Positions 1-8,211 are shown, counted from the stretch's first letter. The stretch is 37,911 nt of DNA from Bacteroidota bacterium (GCA_014190575.1 BJGQ01000030.1:1-37911); one strand, 5' to 3'. A program made the numbers and translations. Notes: generated from the letters alone by a model not told the origin.

Positions 1-117
1 ACCAAAAATGCTTCGTCGCTAACTGTTACACTCGATAATGTTGCGGATGGGTTGTATGAAGTGGTATTGAACAACAATCAGCAAACACTCATCCAACGAT
101 TGATTGTTCAGAGGTAA
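1..117 (+). CDS. 3' end of a T9SS type A sorting-domain protein (partial)
   Basis: Frame 1 is open from the first base to a TAA and encodes the last 38 residues of a protein whose start lies outside the window. The tail has alternating hydrophobic beta-strand character: a 'DGLYEVVL' strand, a short polar turn, then a final 'LIQRLIVQR' strand. This is the usual end of the type A Por-secretion C-terminal domain, where a G-[IL/Y]-Y motif precedes a closing strand with basic residues. The domain directs export across the outer membrane by T9SS and is then normally removed. The cargo part is not visible, so its function is unknown. A strong hairpin terminator follows ten bases later. Confidence 0.7.
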   Translation, partial: TKNASSLTVTLDNVADGLYEVVLNNNQQTLIQRLIVQR

Positions 118-126
118 AATTCTTAC

Positions 127-162
127 AGACCAACGCGGTTTATAAAACCGCGTCGGTCTTTT
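127..162 (+). terminator. Rho-independent terminator after the T9SS cargo gene
   Basis: A 5-bp outer arm (agacc/ggtct) and a 9-bp inner arm (acgcggttt/aaaccgcgt) are separated by one mismatched pair and closed by a 3-nt loop. A TTTT tract follows directly. The hairpin lies ten bases past the stop codon of the rightward gene. There is no matching U-tract on the other strand, so it should act on rightward transcription only. Confidence 0.85.
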
Positions 163-166
163 AAAA

Positions 167-1300
167 CTATATTTCTTCTTTCTTCATTTTGTAAATCACA
201 TTTCTTTTTTTCAGTTCATTGAGCATGAATTGAAAATTGGTTTCTTCTTCACCTAAATATTCCGGCGGATTAATTCCTTTGCGCGAATAATTTTTTTCAA
301 GTAATAATCGAACGGCAGCAGTACAAGTGAATCCTGTTGTGCGCGCCATAGATGATGTTTGTGTTGTTTTATCATATTGATCAAACAAATCGTAAGTGTA
401 ACGGATGTTTTTTCCGTTTTCATTTCCCTCGACTGTTACACGCATCGCCGTAAATTCTTCTTCACCGGTTTTATATTTCCATTGCGGCAACATGATCGCT
501 GCAGCAACATCTATCGGACGAATGGTTTTTCCTTTCACTGAAATTTCTTCTTCGCTGAAAAATCCCATGTCGCGCAGCATTTCCATTGCTTCGCGATGAC
601 CGGGATAGCGCAAAGTTTTTTCTTTCATGTTTTTAATCTTCATCGTTTTCAGAATGCTGCGCAAGCCGTCTGAATTAAATGATTCGAGTGTTCCGATGTT
701 TTCGAAGTGAATGAATTCGGGTTCGGTCAATGCTGGCCGTGTAACAGTTTCAAAATTCTCTACCAACCGTGCAGGTCGGGTGTATTCTTCAATCACATCA
801 ATGGGAGAGAAGGGTGCTTTGTATTGAAACGGCAATTTGCGTTCGAAGGGCAAACCACCCACAAGGCATTCAAAATTTTCAATCTTCATTCGTTGATTGT
901 GATAACCGAGAATGATATTATCCATACCAGGCGCAACCCCACAATCAACTATGGCTGTTACACTATTTTGTTTCGCCAGTTCATCCAACAGAAAAGCATC
1001 TTCGGGGAAGAATGAAATATCAACGACCTGCTTTTTGTTTTTTAAAATAGTTTTTAAAGTTTCGAAACCCATGAAACCAGGTACAGCTCCAACTACACAA
1101 TCTGCATCTTGAATTAAATCTGAAATAATTTTTTCATCTGTAAGATTTGCTTTCTGTGTTTGAATGTTCGCGATGTTTTTCAACTGCGATAAATTTTCGT
1201 CGCTGATATCAGCAGACAGGACTTTATAATCTGTTGCAAGGTCTTTTGCAATGGTGCGACCAACCATTCCGGCACCAAGCACAACAATTTTTTTACTCAT
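167..1300 (-). CDS. Saccharopine dehydrogenase-like NAD(P)-dependent oxidoreductase
   Basis: A 377-residue protein. It opens with a Rossmann dinucleotide-binding fold: beta strand 'KKIVVLGAG' and a GxGxxG motif (GAGMVG, about residues 9-14), with an acidic residue after the second strand (ADISDEN). The middle holds the saccharopine dehydrogenase C-terminal region, including 'DCGVAPGMDN' and 'VGGLPFERKLPFQYKAPFS'. Family members act on saccharopine or related amino-acid conjugates in lysine metabolism, and many bacterial homologues have unproven substrates. No partner lysine-degradation gene (for example a lysine-ketoglutarate reductase) is adjacent, so the reaction is left open. Start is ATG. 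murA lies 79 bp upstream on the same strand, so the two may be cotranscribed. A weak -7-like element (CACTTTTG, reverse strand of 1323-1330) could also give it its own promoter. Confidence 0.85.
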   Translation of the reverse strand: MSKKIVVLGAGMVGRTIAKDLATDYKVLSADISDENLSQLKNIANIQTQKANLTDEKIISDLIQDADCVVGAVPGFMGFETLKTILKNKKQVVDISFFPEDAFLLDELAKQNSVTAIVDCGVAPGMDNIILGYHNQRMKIENFECLVGGLPFERKLPFQYKAPFSPIDVIEEYTRPARLVENFETVTRPALTEPEFIHFENIGTLESFNSDGLRSILKTMKIKNMKEKTLRYPGHREAMEMLRDMGFFSEEEISVKGKTIRPIDVAAAIMLPQWKYKTGEEEFTAMRVTVEGNENGKNIRYTYDLFDQYDKTTQTSSMARTTGFTCTAAVRLLLEKNYSRKGINPPEYLGEEETNFQFMLNELKKRNVIYKMKKEEI

Positions 1301-1379
1301 GAACCAAATTATTTATGAGCCGCAAAAGTGGCGGAACAAAAATCAAATTTCAAATACAGGAAAATAATTACTGAGAAAA

Positions 1380-2687
1380 TTATATCCGCTTAATCTTCGC
1401 GCCCAGTTTATTTAATCGTGCATCAATATTCTGATATCCTCTGTCAATCTGATTGATGTTGTTGATGATGCTCTTTCCCTCGGCACTCATTGCAGCTATC
1501 AGCAACGCAACACCTGCGCGTATATCAGGACTCGTCATGCTGATTCCGCGTAACGGAAATTGCCGGTTCAATCCAATCACCGCCGCGCGGTGCGGGTCGC
1601 ACAAAATAATTTGCGCGCCCATCTCAATTAATTTATCAACGAAGAACAAACGGCTCTCAAACATTTTCTGGTGAATGAGCACAGTTCCTTTTGCCTGTGT
1701 GGCTGTAACCAAAAGAACAGAAAGTAAATCAGGAGTGAGACCGGGCCATATTGCATCGGCAATCGTCATCACGCTACCATCAATAAAAGTTTGAATTTTA
1801 TAAGTCGCCTGTTCAGGAATATAAATATCGTCGCCACGAATTTCCATTTCAATTCCGAGTTTGCGGAAAGCATCGGGAATCAATCCGAGTTGTTCGGGTT
1901 GCGCATTTTTAATGGTCAGTTCGCTTTGTGTCATCGCTGCCATGCCAATGAAACTTCCCACTTCAATCATATCGCTCAGCATGCGATGCTCTGTTCCGCC
2001 GAGTGATTGCACACCGTGAATGGTTAAGAGATTTGAACCGATGCCTTCAATTTTTCCGCCCATGCGCACAATCATTTTGCAGAGTTGCTGCAGGTATGGT
2101 TCGCATGCCGCATTGAAAATAGTAGTGGTTCCTTTCGCGAGTGATGCTGCCATAATAATATTGGCAGTGCCTGTAACAGATGCTTCGTCGAGCAACATGT
2201 AAGTGCCCGTTAACTGTGAAGCATCAATGGTGAAATTATTTTCTTTGTTATCGAAATTAAATTTTGCACCGAGTTTTTCGAAACCGATGAAATGTGTGTC
2301 CAATCTTCTTCTTCCGATTTTATCGCCGCCGGGTTTTGGAATGAATGCTTTTTTAAATCGTGCGAGCAGCGGACCAATCATCATCACCGAACCACGAAGG
2401 CGTGCCGCTTTCTTTGCGTAGTCGTCGGTGTTCATGTAATCGAGATTGATATTATCAGCGCGGAACGAATAAGTGTCTTCATTCTGTTTGCGAATCTCTA
2501 CTCCGAAATCGCGGAGCAGATCAATCAGCATATTCACATCCACAATGTTCGGGATGTTGCTGATGGTAACAGTTTCGCTGGTGAGCAGTGTGGCGCATAA
2601 AATCTGCAGCGCTTCGTTCTTGGCTCCTTGTGGTGTTATTTCTCCCTTGAGTTTGTAACCGCCGGTTACTTCAAATGCATCAGGCAT
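1380..2687 (-). CDS. murA: UDP-N-acetylglucosamine 1-carboxyvinyltransferase (MurA)
   Basis: Catalyses the first committed step of peptidoglycan synthesis in the cytoplasm, transferring enolpyruvate from PEP to UDP-GlcNAc. The 435-residue length is normal. The N-terminal 'GAKNEAL' (Lys23-Asn24) is the conserved UDP-GlcNAc/PEP contact, and the inside-out alpha/beta-barrel pattern runs through to the C-terminal 'GVALLIAAMSAEG' region. The flexible active-site loop reads 'KPGGDKIGRRRLD': Asp122 stands where E. coli MurA has catalytic Cys115. Cys is the residue alkylated by fosfomycin, and Asp at this site is known to keep the enzyme active while making it insensitive (Mycobacterium and Chlamydia MurA). 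Start is ATG. The DUF4290 gene lies 200 bp upstream on the same strand. Confidence 0.97.
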   Translation of the reverse strand: MPDAFEVTGGYKLKGEITPQGAKNEALQILCATLLTSETVTISNIPNIVDVNMLIDLLRDFGVEIRKQNEDTYSFRADNINLDYMNTDDYAKKAARLRGSVMMIGPLLARFKKAFIPKPGGDKIGRRRLDTHFIGFEKLGAKFNFDNKENNFTIDASQLTGTYMLLDEASVTGTANIIMAASLAKGTTTIFNAACEPYLQQLCKMIVRMGGKIEGIGSNLLTIHGVQSLGGTEHRMLSDMIEVGSFIGMAAMTQSELTIKNAQPEQLGLIPDAFRKLGIEMEIRGDDIYIPEQATYKIQTFIDGSVMTIADAIWPGLTPDLLSVLLVTATQAKGTVLIHQKMFESRLFFVDKLIEMGAQIILCDPHRAAVIGLNRQFPLRGISMTSPDIRAGVALLIAAMSAEGKSIINNINQIDRGYQNIDARLNKLGAKIKRI

Positions 2688-2887
2688 GTGGTGAATTGTA
2701 AATGGTGAATTTGATTTCGCGTTCGAAGATGAACTGATATTTCACACGAACTATTTTGTGTGTGAAAATTTTATTCACGAAGAAATGAGTGAGTGAACAG
2801 AAATATTATTTACCGCTGAGGCCAAGAGACACAGGGTTTATATTATTCTCTGAAACAATTATTGGAAACAATTTAAGGAAGAAAAAT
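2688..2887 (-). other. Intergenic region upstream of murA with an 8-bp inverted repeat
   Basis: No gene is seen. An inverted repeat TTTCACAC (2740-2747) / GTGTGAAA (2760-2767) with a 12-nt spacer lies about 55-80 bp upstream of the murA start. It has no U-tract on either strand, so it is more like an operator or mRNA leader structure than a terminator. A CATCTTCG, one base off the local -7 consensus, lies on the reverse strand between the repeat and murA. Function is not established. Confidence 0.3.
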
Positions 2888-3559
2888 TTATCTCTTTCTT
2901 CTGAACTGCTGGTGTTTCTGATTGCCTCCGCCGCCACCGCGTGCAGGTTTTACAAATCCTTTTTTGCGGAATGATTTTTCGCGACCGGTTTTTTCTTTGA
3001 GCGGCGCGCCCTTGATATTGTCGAGATTAAAATCGTCGCCGATTTGTAATTGACCACCGCTGATAATATCGAGGTCGTTTTTTATAACATCGTCGCTCAC
3101 ATGCTGGTTGTCGTTCCATTGCAGGTGAACGAGTTTCATGTAGTAAGCAACAGTTTCGGCAGCGCTTTTTTTCTTTTCCGGATCGTCAACATCATCCTTT
3201 ATTTTTTCGAGGAGACGCTCGAGGTTTTTTCCGTAGTTGCGATACTTGATTTTATTTTTCGGATAAGCCAGCGGTGCCACGCGCAAATCTTTTTCGCTCG
3301 GCGGATCGGGCATGGGATATGGCGAATCAACATCGAGCTTGTACTGGGTCATGATGTGCAGGTGATCCCACAACTTCATTTTATACTCTTCAATGTTTCG
3401 AAACTGAGGTGTGCTGTTGCTCATGATATTGATAAGTGCATTGGCAGCCGCATTGCGCTGATCGCGATCCTTAATTGTTAAAAGATGCTCAGCTAATTTT
3501 TGTGTGATGCGTCCATATTCCGGAATTTCCATCTTCGGACGCTGTGTATTGTATTCCAT
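2888..3559 (-). CDS. DUF4290 domain-containing protein
   Basis: A 223-residue protein of a family found almost only in Bacteroidota; its function is unknown. The N-terminal two-thirds matches the DUF4290 pattern as I remember it: 'MEYNTQRPKMEIPEYGR', then helical stretches with 'LWDHLHIM' and 'YPMPDPPSEKDL'. The tail is strongly basic and Gly-rich ('KPARGGGGGNQKHQQFRRKR'), which suggests binding to nucleic acid or another polyanion; that is inference. The frame could be extended to a TTG seven codons upstream, but that TTG overlaps the -7 element TACATTTG, so the ATG is preferred. No signal peptide or membrane segment is visible, so it is probably cytoplasmic. The gene is divergent from nadD. 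Confidence 0.8.
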   Translation of the reverse strand: MEYNTQRPKMEIPEYGRITQKLAEHLLTIKDRDQRNAAANALINIMSNSTPQFRNIEEYKMKLWDHLHIMTQYKLDVDSPYPMPDPPSEKDLRVAPLAYPKNKIKYRNYGKNLERLLEKIKDDVDDPEKKKSAAETVAYYMKLVHLQWNDNQHVSDDVIKNDLDIISGGQLQIGDDFNLDNIKGAPLKEKTGREKSFRKKGFVKPARGGGGGNQKHQQFRRKR

Positions 3560-3577
3560 ATTTGATTGGAGAAGTGA

Positions 3578-3585
3578 CAAATGTA
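3578..3585 (-). promoter_or_regulatory. -7 promoter element of the DUF4290 gene
   Basis: On the reverse strand this reads TACATTTG, an exact match to the Bacteroidota -7 element TAnnTTTG, 18 nt upstream of the preferred ATG. No TTG is found at the usual 19-nt spacing. It supports the ATG start over the upstream TTG. Confidence 0.5.
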
Positions 3586-3657
3586 AGAGGTAATGAGTTA
3601 TTTACTAAATGTTATTGTGGTAGAGGGAAAATCAAGCTGTAACAGCAATGTCAGATT

Positions 3658-3665
3658 TACTTTCG
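3658..3665 (+). promoter_or_regulatory. Putative -7 promoter element of nadD
   Basis: TACTTTCG, matching the local variant TAnnTTYG, lies 25 nt before the nadD ATG. No -33 TTG is seen at the expected spacing, so this is a moderate candidate. Confidence 0.4.
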
Positions 3666-3690
3666 AAATTAGCGCGCGTTAAAAAACAAA

Positions 3691-4278
3691 ATGAAAGTCG
3701 GGCTTTTCTTTGGTTCGTTTAATCCTGTTCACATCGGTCATTTGGTGATTGCCAATTTTATGGCAGAGAATACTGATTTGCAAAAAGTGTGGTTTGTAGT
3801 GAGTCCGCATAATCCATTGAAAGAAAAGAAAAGTTTATTGAAAGATGCAGACCGATTGCACCTGGTTCGTTTGGCAACAGAAGACAACACGAAATTTAAA
3901 GTGAGCGATATTGAATTCAAATTGCCGCAACCATCATACACCATTCACACGCTGACTTATCTGAAAGAAAAATTTCCGCAGCATGAGTTCGTTTTAATCA
4001 TGGGTTCCGATAATCTGGAATCATTAGAGAAGTGGAAGAACTACGAAATCATTTTGCGCGATTATGAAATTTATGTTTACAGCAGAACTGAAAAACTGAA
4101 AACTCCGTTGGCAAATCACGCGCATGTGAAAATATTTGAAGTGCCGGTAATGGATATTTCTTCTTCTGAAATCAGAAAACTCATCGGTGAAAAAAAGTCG
4201 GTGCGCTATCTTCTTCCTGAAATTGTGTATGAAGAAATTAAAACCAGAAAGTTTTACCGGAAAACTGTTACAGTTTAA
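3691..4278 (+). CDS. nadD: Nicotinate-nucleotide adenylyltransferase (NadD)
   Basis: Adenylates nicotinate mononucleotide to deamido-NAD, a required step in NAD synthesis. The 195-residue length is typical. The nucleotidyltransferase signature is complete: 'GLFFGSFNPVHIGH' near the N-terminus holds the G-S/T-F-[DN]-P-x-H-x-G-H motif, and 'SSSEIRKLI' near the C-terminus is the ISSTxIR-type phosphate-binding motif. 'VSPHNPLK' and 'MGSDNLESLEKWKNYE' are characteristic of NadD as opposed to CoaD. The start is the only sensible ATG. The gene converges on xth, and the two coding regions overlap by 11 bp at their 3' ends, leaving no room for a terminator between them. Confidence 0.96.
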   Translation: MKVGLFFGSFNPVHIGHLVIANFMAENTDLQKVWFVVSPHNPLKEKKSLLKDADRLHLVRLATEDNTKFKVSDIEFKLPQPSYTIHTLTYLKEKFPQHEFVLIMGSDNLESLEKWKNYEIILRDYEIYVYSRTEKLKTPLANHAHVKIFEVPVMDISSSEIRKLIGEKKSVRYLLPEIVYEEIKTRKFYRKTVTV

Positions 4279-5044
4279 TTTTCAACAACACGGGACAGTG
4301 GTCGCTGTGTTTTACATCAGGTAAAATTTCTGACGATACTAAATCTTTTTCCAATTCCTTGGTCGAGTTGTGGTAATCAATCCGCCATCCTTTGTTGTTT
4401 GCGCGCGCATTAAAAAAATTACTCCACCAGGTATATTGATGCGGTGCCTGATTGAAGTGACGGAAAGTATCCAGCCAACCTGTTTCAAAAAATTTTGTCA
4501 TCCATGCTCTTTCATCAGGAAGAAAACCGGATGAATTTTTATTTCCTTTCGGGTCGTGAATGTCAATTTCCTGATGACAGATATTGTAATCGCCGGAGAG
4601 AATAATTTTCTTTCTTGTCTTTTTCAACTTTAGTAAATAGTCCAGATAATCATTGAGGAAATTATACTTAAACCCCTGACGGATTTCTCCTGTAGTTCCG
4701 CTCGGAAAATAAGTGTTGATGAAAGTAGTGTCGCCAATATCCATTCGCAACACTCTTCCTTCGCTGTCATATTGATCCAGATTAATTCCTAATTTAATCT
4801 GGTCGGGTTTTATTTTAGTGAGAATACCCACTCCGCTGTATCCTTTCTTCTCAGCCGAAAACCAGAAATGATGGTAGCCAAGATTTTCAAATTCTTTCAC
4901 ATCAATTTGTTCCGGCTGCGCTTTTGTTTCCTGAAGCATCACCACATCATACTTGTTTTCTTTCAGCCAATCCACCAATCCTTTTTTCATGGCAGCACGA
5001 ATACCATTGACATTATAGGTGATGAGAGAAATTTGTGAGGACAT
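4268..5044 (-). CDS. xth: Exodeoxyribonuclease III (Xth/ExoA family AP endonuclease)
   Basis: A 258-residue Mg-dependent AP endonuclease/3'-5' exonuclease for base-excision repair. Family motifs run in order: 'SLITYNVNGIRAA' (metal-site Asn), 'DVVMLQETKA' (metal-binding Glu), 'YSGVGILTK', 'ILSGDYNICHQEIDIHDPK' (catalytic Asp/Asn), 'RIDYHN' and the terminal 'SDHCPVLL' with the catalytic His. The frame reads back to a TTG three codons upstream, but the ATG giving MSSQISL starts right at the first beta strand and is preferred. It lies 51 bp downstream of the amine oxidase gene on the same strand and overlaps nadD at its 3' end. Confidence 0.95.
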   Translation of the reverse strand: MSSQISLITYNVNGIRAAMKKGLVDWLKENKYDVVMLQETKAQPEQIDVKEFENLGYHHFWFSAEKKGYSGVGILTKIKPDQIKLGINLDQYDSEGRVLRMDIGDTTFINTYFPSGTTGEIRQGFKYNFLNDYLDYLLKLKKTRKKIILSGDYNICHQEIDIHDPKGNKNSSGFLPDERAWMTKFFETGWLDTFRHFNQAPHQYTWWSNFFNARANNKGWRIDYHNSTKELEKDLVSSEILPDVKHSDHCPVLLKIKL

Positions 5045-5095
5045 TTTATTCAACTAATTTTTTACAACATTAGAAAGAAATAATCAATCGCAGCC

Positions 5096-6784
5096 TTAAT
5101 GCGCATGCATTTGCTTGCCTTCTTCTTCAACTCTTTCATCAGAGTTATCGCCATCGCAAACCATCGCCACAATTTTGTTCGCTGCTTTTCTTCCGGTTTC
5201 TGCTGCGCCATTCATGTAACCCTGATAATTGAGCGAGCAATGCTCTCCGGCAAAAAGCAAATTGCCGACTCTCTTTTTTTCTGCGCCGCAAATTGTTGCG
5301 AACTGTCCTGGACGATAACAAGCATAACTCGCAAGAGTATGTGGGTGACTTGGCCAGTGCATCCGCTGCACATTGCCATTGTATTTTGCAGTGATGCCGC
5401 TCCAGATTTGTTCGAGCTTTGGCAGGTAAATATCTTTTTGCGATTGTGGTGTTCCGCTTCCTAAATCCAATCCGAGATTTCCGCCGAGGAAAACAGTGAA
5501 CCCGCCCTTCGTCCCTCCCTGCAACTGACTGTTGTCCCAACCGGTTTGAATGTTTGTATCCGAAAAAGTATATCCTGTGTATCCTTGATTTCTCCAGTAA
5601 CGATTGTTGAATCCCATCATCAGTTTTGCGTTGGAACCATAACCGAGATTTTGAATGGCATTTGTTTTCCAGTCTGGAAGTGTAACACCCGATAAATCAA
5701 CAGTGCGTAAAATGGTAAATGGAATTGCCATTACTACTACATCAGCAGTCACGAGTTGTGTGCTGCCATTCGGTTTTTCGAACCAGAGTTTGTAAGAGCC
5801 ATTGGCAAGTTGCGAGAGCTTCACTAATTTTCTTTCAGTAGTAACTCTGTTCTGAATCTGATCATAAAGCTTGCTGATCACGCGCTGATTTCCTCCCTCA
5901 ATTTTATATCGTTCATCACTCTCGCCAAACACATCAAATGTGCCTTGCGACACATCCGCAGAAAATAAATAAAGAAAGTTGATGGACGACTGGTCATCTA
6001 CTTCTCTACCATATTCAGTAAGATATGCCACTTCCAATGCTTGGCGAATCCATCCGCTCATGCCGATGTAATCGAAGTAAGCAGCGATGCTCATGTTATC
6101 ATAAAAACTCCATCCACCCGGATTTTGAAAATCAATGGTGTCGGGCAACGAATCAATGTCGCTTTGAATTTGTGAGGCGTAAGGAAGAAAAGCATCAATG
6201 ACTTCCTGCAATGAGTAATGCTGTCCGTTGAAAAAATAATCCTGATAGGTTAATGCGGTTTCACTTGGTAGAAATGTATCAATCAATGGAAGATTAAATT
6301 CATTGGCAAGATGAATCATATCAGTGTGAATGCTATCAATAAATTCTCCGCCTAATTCAGTTGTTAAACCCGGCGCCATAATATTGTTTGCAGTGTAAAT
6401 GCGACCGCCAACTCTTGCACTGGATTCATACACTTTAGAAAACACACCAGCTTTTTTTAATTGATAGCAACAATTCAATCCCGCCATTCCTCCCCCTACA
6501 ATTACAATATTGGCATCGCAACTTTTCTTTTCGCTTGAACCTGTTGCAGCCAAAATTTCATTTCCTTTTTTACATGATGCAACTAAACCAGCGGCGCCAA
6601 AAACCAATCCGGCTTTTGCAGTAGTTGAAATAAAATTACGGCGCGATGCACTTCGTGGTTCCGAAATCATATCAGCCAGTTCATCAACGGGTGGTGTTGA
6701 TTTATTTTTAGAAAGCAGTGCTAATTGAAATGCTTTTTTTAAAGTGCGAAGCAGTTCTGTGCGTGATTGTAAATGACGGCTCAT
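5096..6784 (-). CDS. Tat-exported flavin monoamine oxidase family protein (probable lipoprotein)
   Basis: A 562-residue FAD-dependent amine oxidase. The FAD-binding Rossmann motif is 'IVIVGGGMAGLNCCYQLKKAG' with the following 'RVGGRIY' (about residues 93-130), and the C-terminal FAD contact is 'LLFAGEHCSLNYQGYMNGAAETG'. Ahead of these is a twin-arginine signal: 'SRRNFISTT' (Arg48-Arg49), a hydrophobic stretch, and 'LVASC' with Cys71 as a possible lipobox. The enzyme is therefore probably folded with FAD in the cytoplasm, exported by Tat and lipid-anchored. About 47 residues precede the twin arginines; an internal ATG at 6670 (Met39) would give a shorter, classical Tat signal. From memory, related oxidases carry a similar 'MSR..LL..L..A..LA' N-terminus, so the longer start is kept. 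The substrate is not predictable. Confidence 0.88.
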   Translation of the reverse strand: MSRHLQSRTELLRTLKKAFQLALLSKNKSTPPVDELADMISEPRSASRRNFISTTAKAGLVFGAAGLVASCKKGNEILAATGSSEKKSCDANIVIVGGGMAGLNCCYQLKKAGVFSKVYESSARVGGRIYTANNIMAPGLTTELGGEFIDSIHTDMIHLANEFNLPLIDTFLPSETALTYQDYFFNGQHYSLQEVIDAFLPYASQIQSDIDSLPDTIDFQNPGGWSFYDNMSIAAYFDYIGMSGWIRQALEVAYLTEYGREVDDQSSINFLYLFSADVSQGTFDVFGESDERYKIEGGNQRVISKLYDQIQNRVTTERKLVKLSQLANGSYKLWFEKPNGSTQLVTADVVVMAIPFTILRTVDLSGVTLPDWKTNAIQNLGYGSNAKLMMGFNNRYWRNQGYTGYTFSDTNIQTGWDNSQLQGGTKGGFTVFLGGNLGLDLGSGTPQSQKDIYLPKLEQIWSGITAKYNGNVQRMHWPSHPHTLASYACYRPGQFATICGAEKKRVGNLLFAGEHCSLNYQGYMNGAAETGRKAANKIVAMVCDGDNSDERVEEEGKQMHAH

Positions 6785-6865
6785 GAGCGAATTTTTTTAT
6801 TGCGAATGAATGTAGAAGAATATTTGAGAATCCAATAATTTTTTCGATGAATGAAAAGCAGAATC

Positions 6866-6891
6866 TGAGGAGTAAAATATTTCATTCCTCA
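6866..6891. repeat. Near-perfect 26-bp palindrome between serS and the amine oxidase gene
   Basis: The arms TGAGGA/TCCTCA continue inward through one G-T pair, one mismatch and an AAAT/ATTT core, making a long hairpin about 27 bp after the serS stop. No U-tract follows on the leftward strand, so it is not a classical terminator. It could protect a transcript end, cause pausing or bind a regulator. Confidence 0.4.
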
Positions 6892-6917
6892 AAAAACATT
6901 TTCAAAAAATACATTTT

Positions 6918-8192
6918 CTACTTAATCCAATCAAACCCGGTATATGGTCGCAACACATCGGGAATGCGAATGCCTTCTTCGCTGGTTTGATAATTTTCTA
7001 AAAGTGCTGCAACGATTCGTGGTAATGCAAGCGCACTTCCGTTAAGTGTGTGAGCCAAATTTATTTTCCCGTTCTTGTCTTTGAAGCGGAGTTTCATTCT
7101 GTTAGATTGAAAAGTTTCGAAGTTGGAAACCGAACTTACTTCGAGCCATTTTTTTTGCGCAGCAGAATAAACTTCAAAATCAAAAGTGAGTGCCGATGCA
7201 AAACTCATATCGCCACCGCACAAACGGAGTATCCGGTATTTCAATCCGAGTGCATTCAATAAACTTTCGACATGACTCACCATTGCATCCAATGTTGCAT
7301 AAGATTTATCCGGATGTTCGAGTTGCACAATTTCCACTTTATCGAATTGATGCAGGCGATTTAATCCGCGCACATCTTTTCCATAACTACCTGCTTCTCG
7401 ACGAAAACATTGCGAGTAAGCACACATCTTCACCGGCAATTCTTCTTCCCTCAATAACACATCACGATAAATATTAGTAACCGGAACTTCAGCGGTAGGA
7501 ATGAGATAGTAACCATCTTCATTGACAAAATACATTTGCCCGTCCTTGTCAGGTAATTGACCCGTTGCATAACCTGAATCAGCATTGACCATCAAAGGCG
7601 GTTGAATTTCCTGGAAGCCAGCAGCAATCGCTTTATCTAAAAAAAAACTGATGAGCGCGCGCTGCAGTTTTGCACCTTTTCCCATGTAAACAGGGAAGCC
7701 TGCGCCCGTAATTTTATTTCCCAATTCAAAACTGATGAGGTTGTACTGTGTGGTTAATTCCCAATGCGGTTTTGCATCGGCAGTCAGTTTGGGTTCATCA
7801 CCACCTTCGCGCACCACTACATTTTCTTCAGGTGTTCTTCCCTTCGGAACACTTGCATGAGGCAGATTCGGAACCCGCACGAGCAAATCGTGTAACACTT
7901 TTTCGATGTGCGATTTTTTTTCTTCCAGTTGCTTGGCTTCTTCTTTCAGTGAAGCGGTTTCTTTTTTCTTCACTTCCGCTTCTTCCGATTTTTTTTGCGC
8001 CATCAACTGACCTATCTCTTTCGAAACTGCATTGAGTATCGCGAGTGTATTATCAAGTTCTGTTTGTGTTTTCTTACGGTCGGTATCATGCGCAATGATG
8101 TCGTCAATAATTTTTGTTCCATCGAAATGCTTTATGGCAAGACGGGTGAGCACATTTTCTTTATTATTCTGAATATGATTTAGCTGTAACAT
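6918..8192 (-). CDS. serS: Seryl-tRNA synthetase
   Basis: Charges tRNA-Ser with serine. The 424-residue length is normal for a class IIa SerRS. An N-terminal tRNA-binding coiled coil (about residues 32-105, rich in Lys/Glu with heptad Leu/Ile) is followed by the catalytic core: 'TAEVPVTN' (233-240, serine-binding TxE), motif 2 'QCFRREAGSYGKDVRGLNR' (261-279), and motif 3 'NGSALALPRIVAALLEN' (384-400). Start is ATG with no better alternative. It is divergent from rho across a 280-bp region, and has its own -7 element (TATCTTCG) 19 nt upstream. Confidence 0.98.
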   Translation of the reverse strand: MLQLNHIQNNKENVLTRLAIKHFDGTKIIDDIIAHDTDRKKTQTELDNTLAILNAVSKEIGQLMAQKKSEEAEVKKKETASLKEEAKQLEEKKSHIEKVLHDLLVRVPNLPHASVPKGRTPEENVVVREGGDEPKLTADAKPHWELTTQYNLISFELGNKITGAGFPVYMGKGAKLQRALISFFLDKAIAAGFQEIQPPLMVNADSGYATGQLPDKDGQMYFVNEDGYYLIPTAEVPVTNIYRDVLLREEELPVKMCAYSQCFRREAGSYGKDVRGLNRLHQFDKVEIVQLEHPDKSYATLDAMVSHVESLLNALGLKYRILRLCGGDMSFASALTFDFEVYSAAQKKWLEVSSVSNFETFQSNRMKLRFKDKNGKINLAHTLNGSALALPRIVAALLENYQTSEEGIRIPDVLRPYTGFDWIK

Positions 8193-8211
8193 TCTGGTTG
8201 AAAAATTTTTG

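Noticed and set aside
2740-2767. TTTCACAC/GTGTGAAA considered as a terminator of the DUF4290 transcript
   Set aside because: The loop is long and there is no U-tract on the leftward strand, so it is listed only as an inverted repeat.
3050-3481. 143-codon open frame on the plus strand inside the DUF4290 gene
   Set aside because: Antisense to a conserved gene, hydrophobic by reflection of the opposite codons, with no signal or domain pattern.
5145-5540. 131-codon reverse-strand open frame overlapping the amine oxidase
   Set aside because: Arg/Cys-rich composition typical of an out-of-frame reading; the amine oxidase frame has the FAD motif there.
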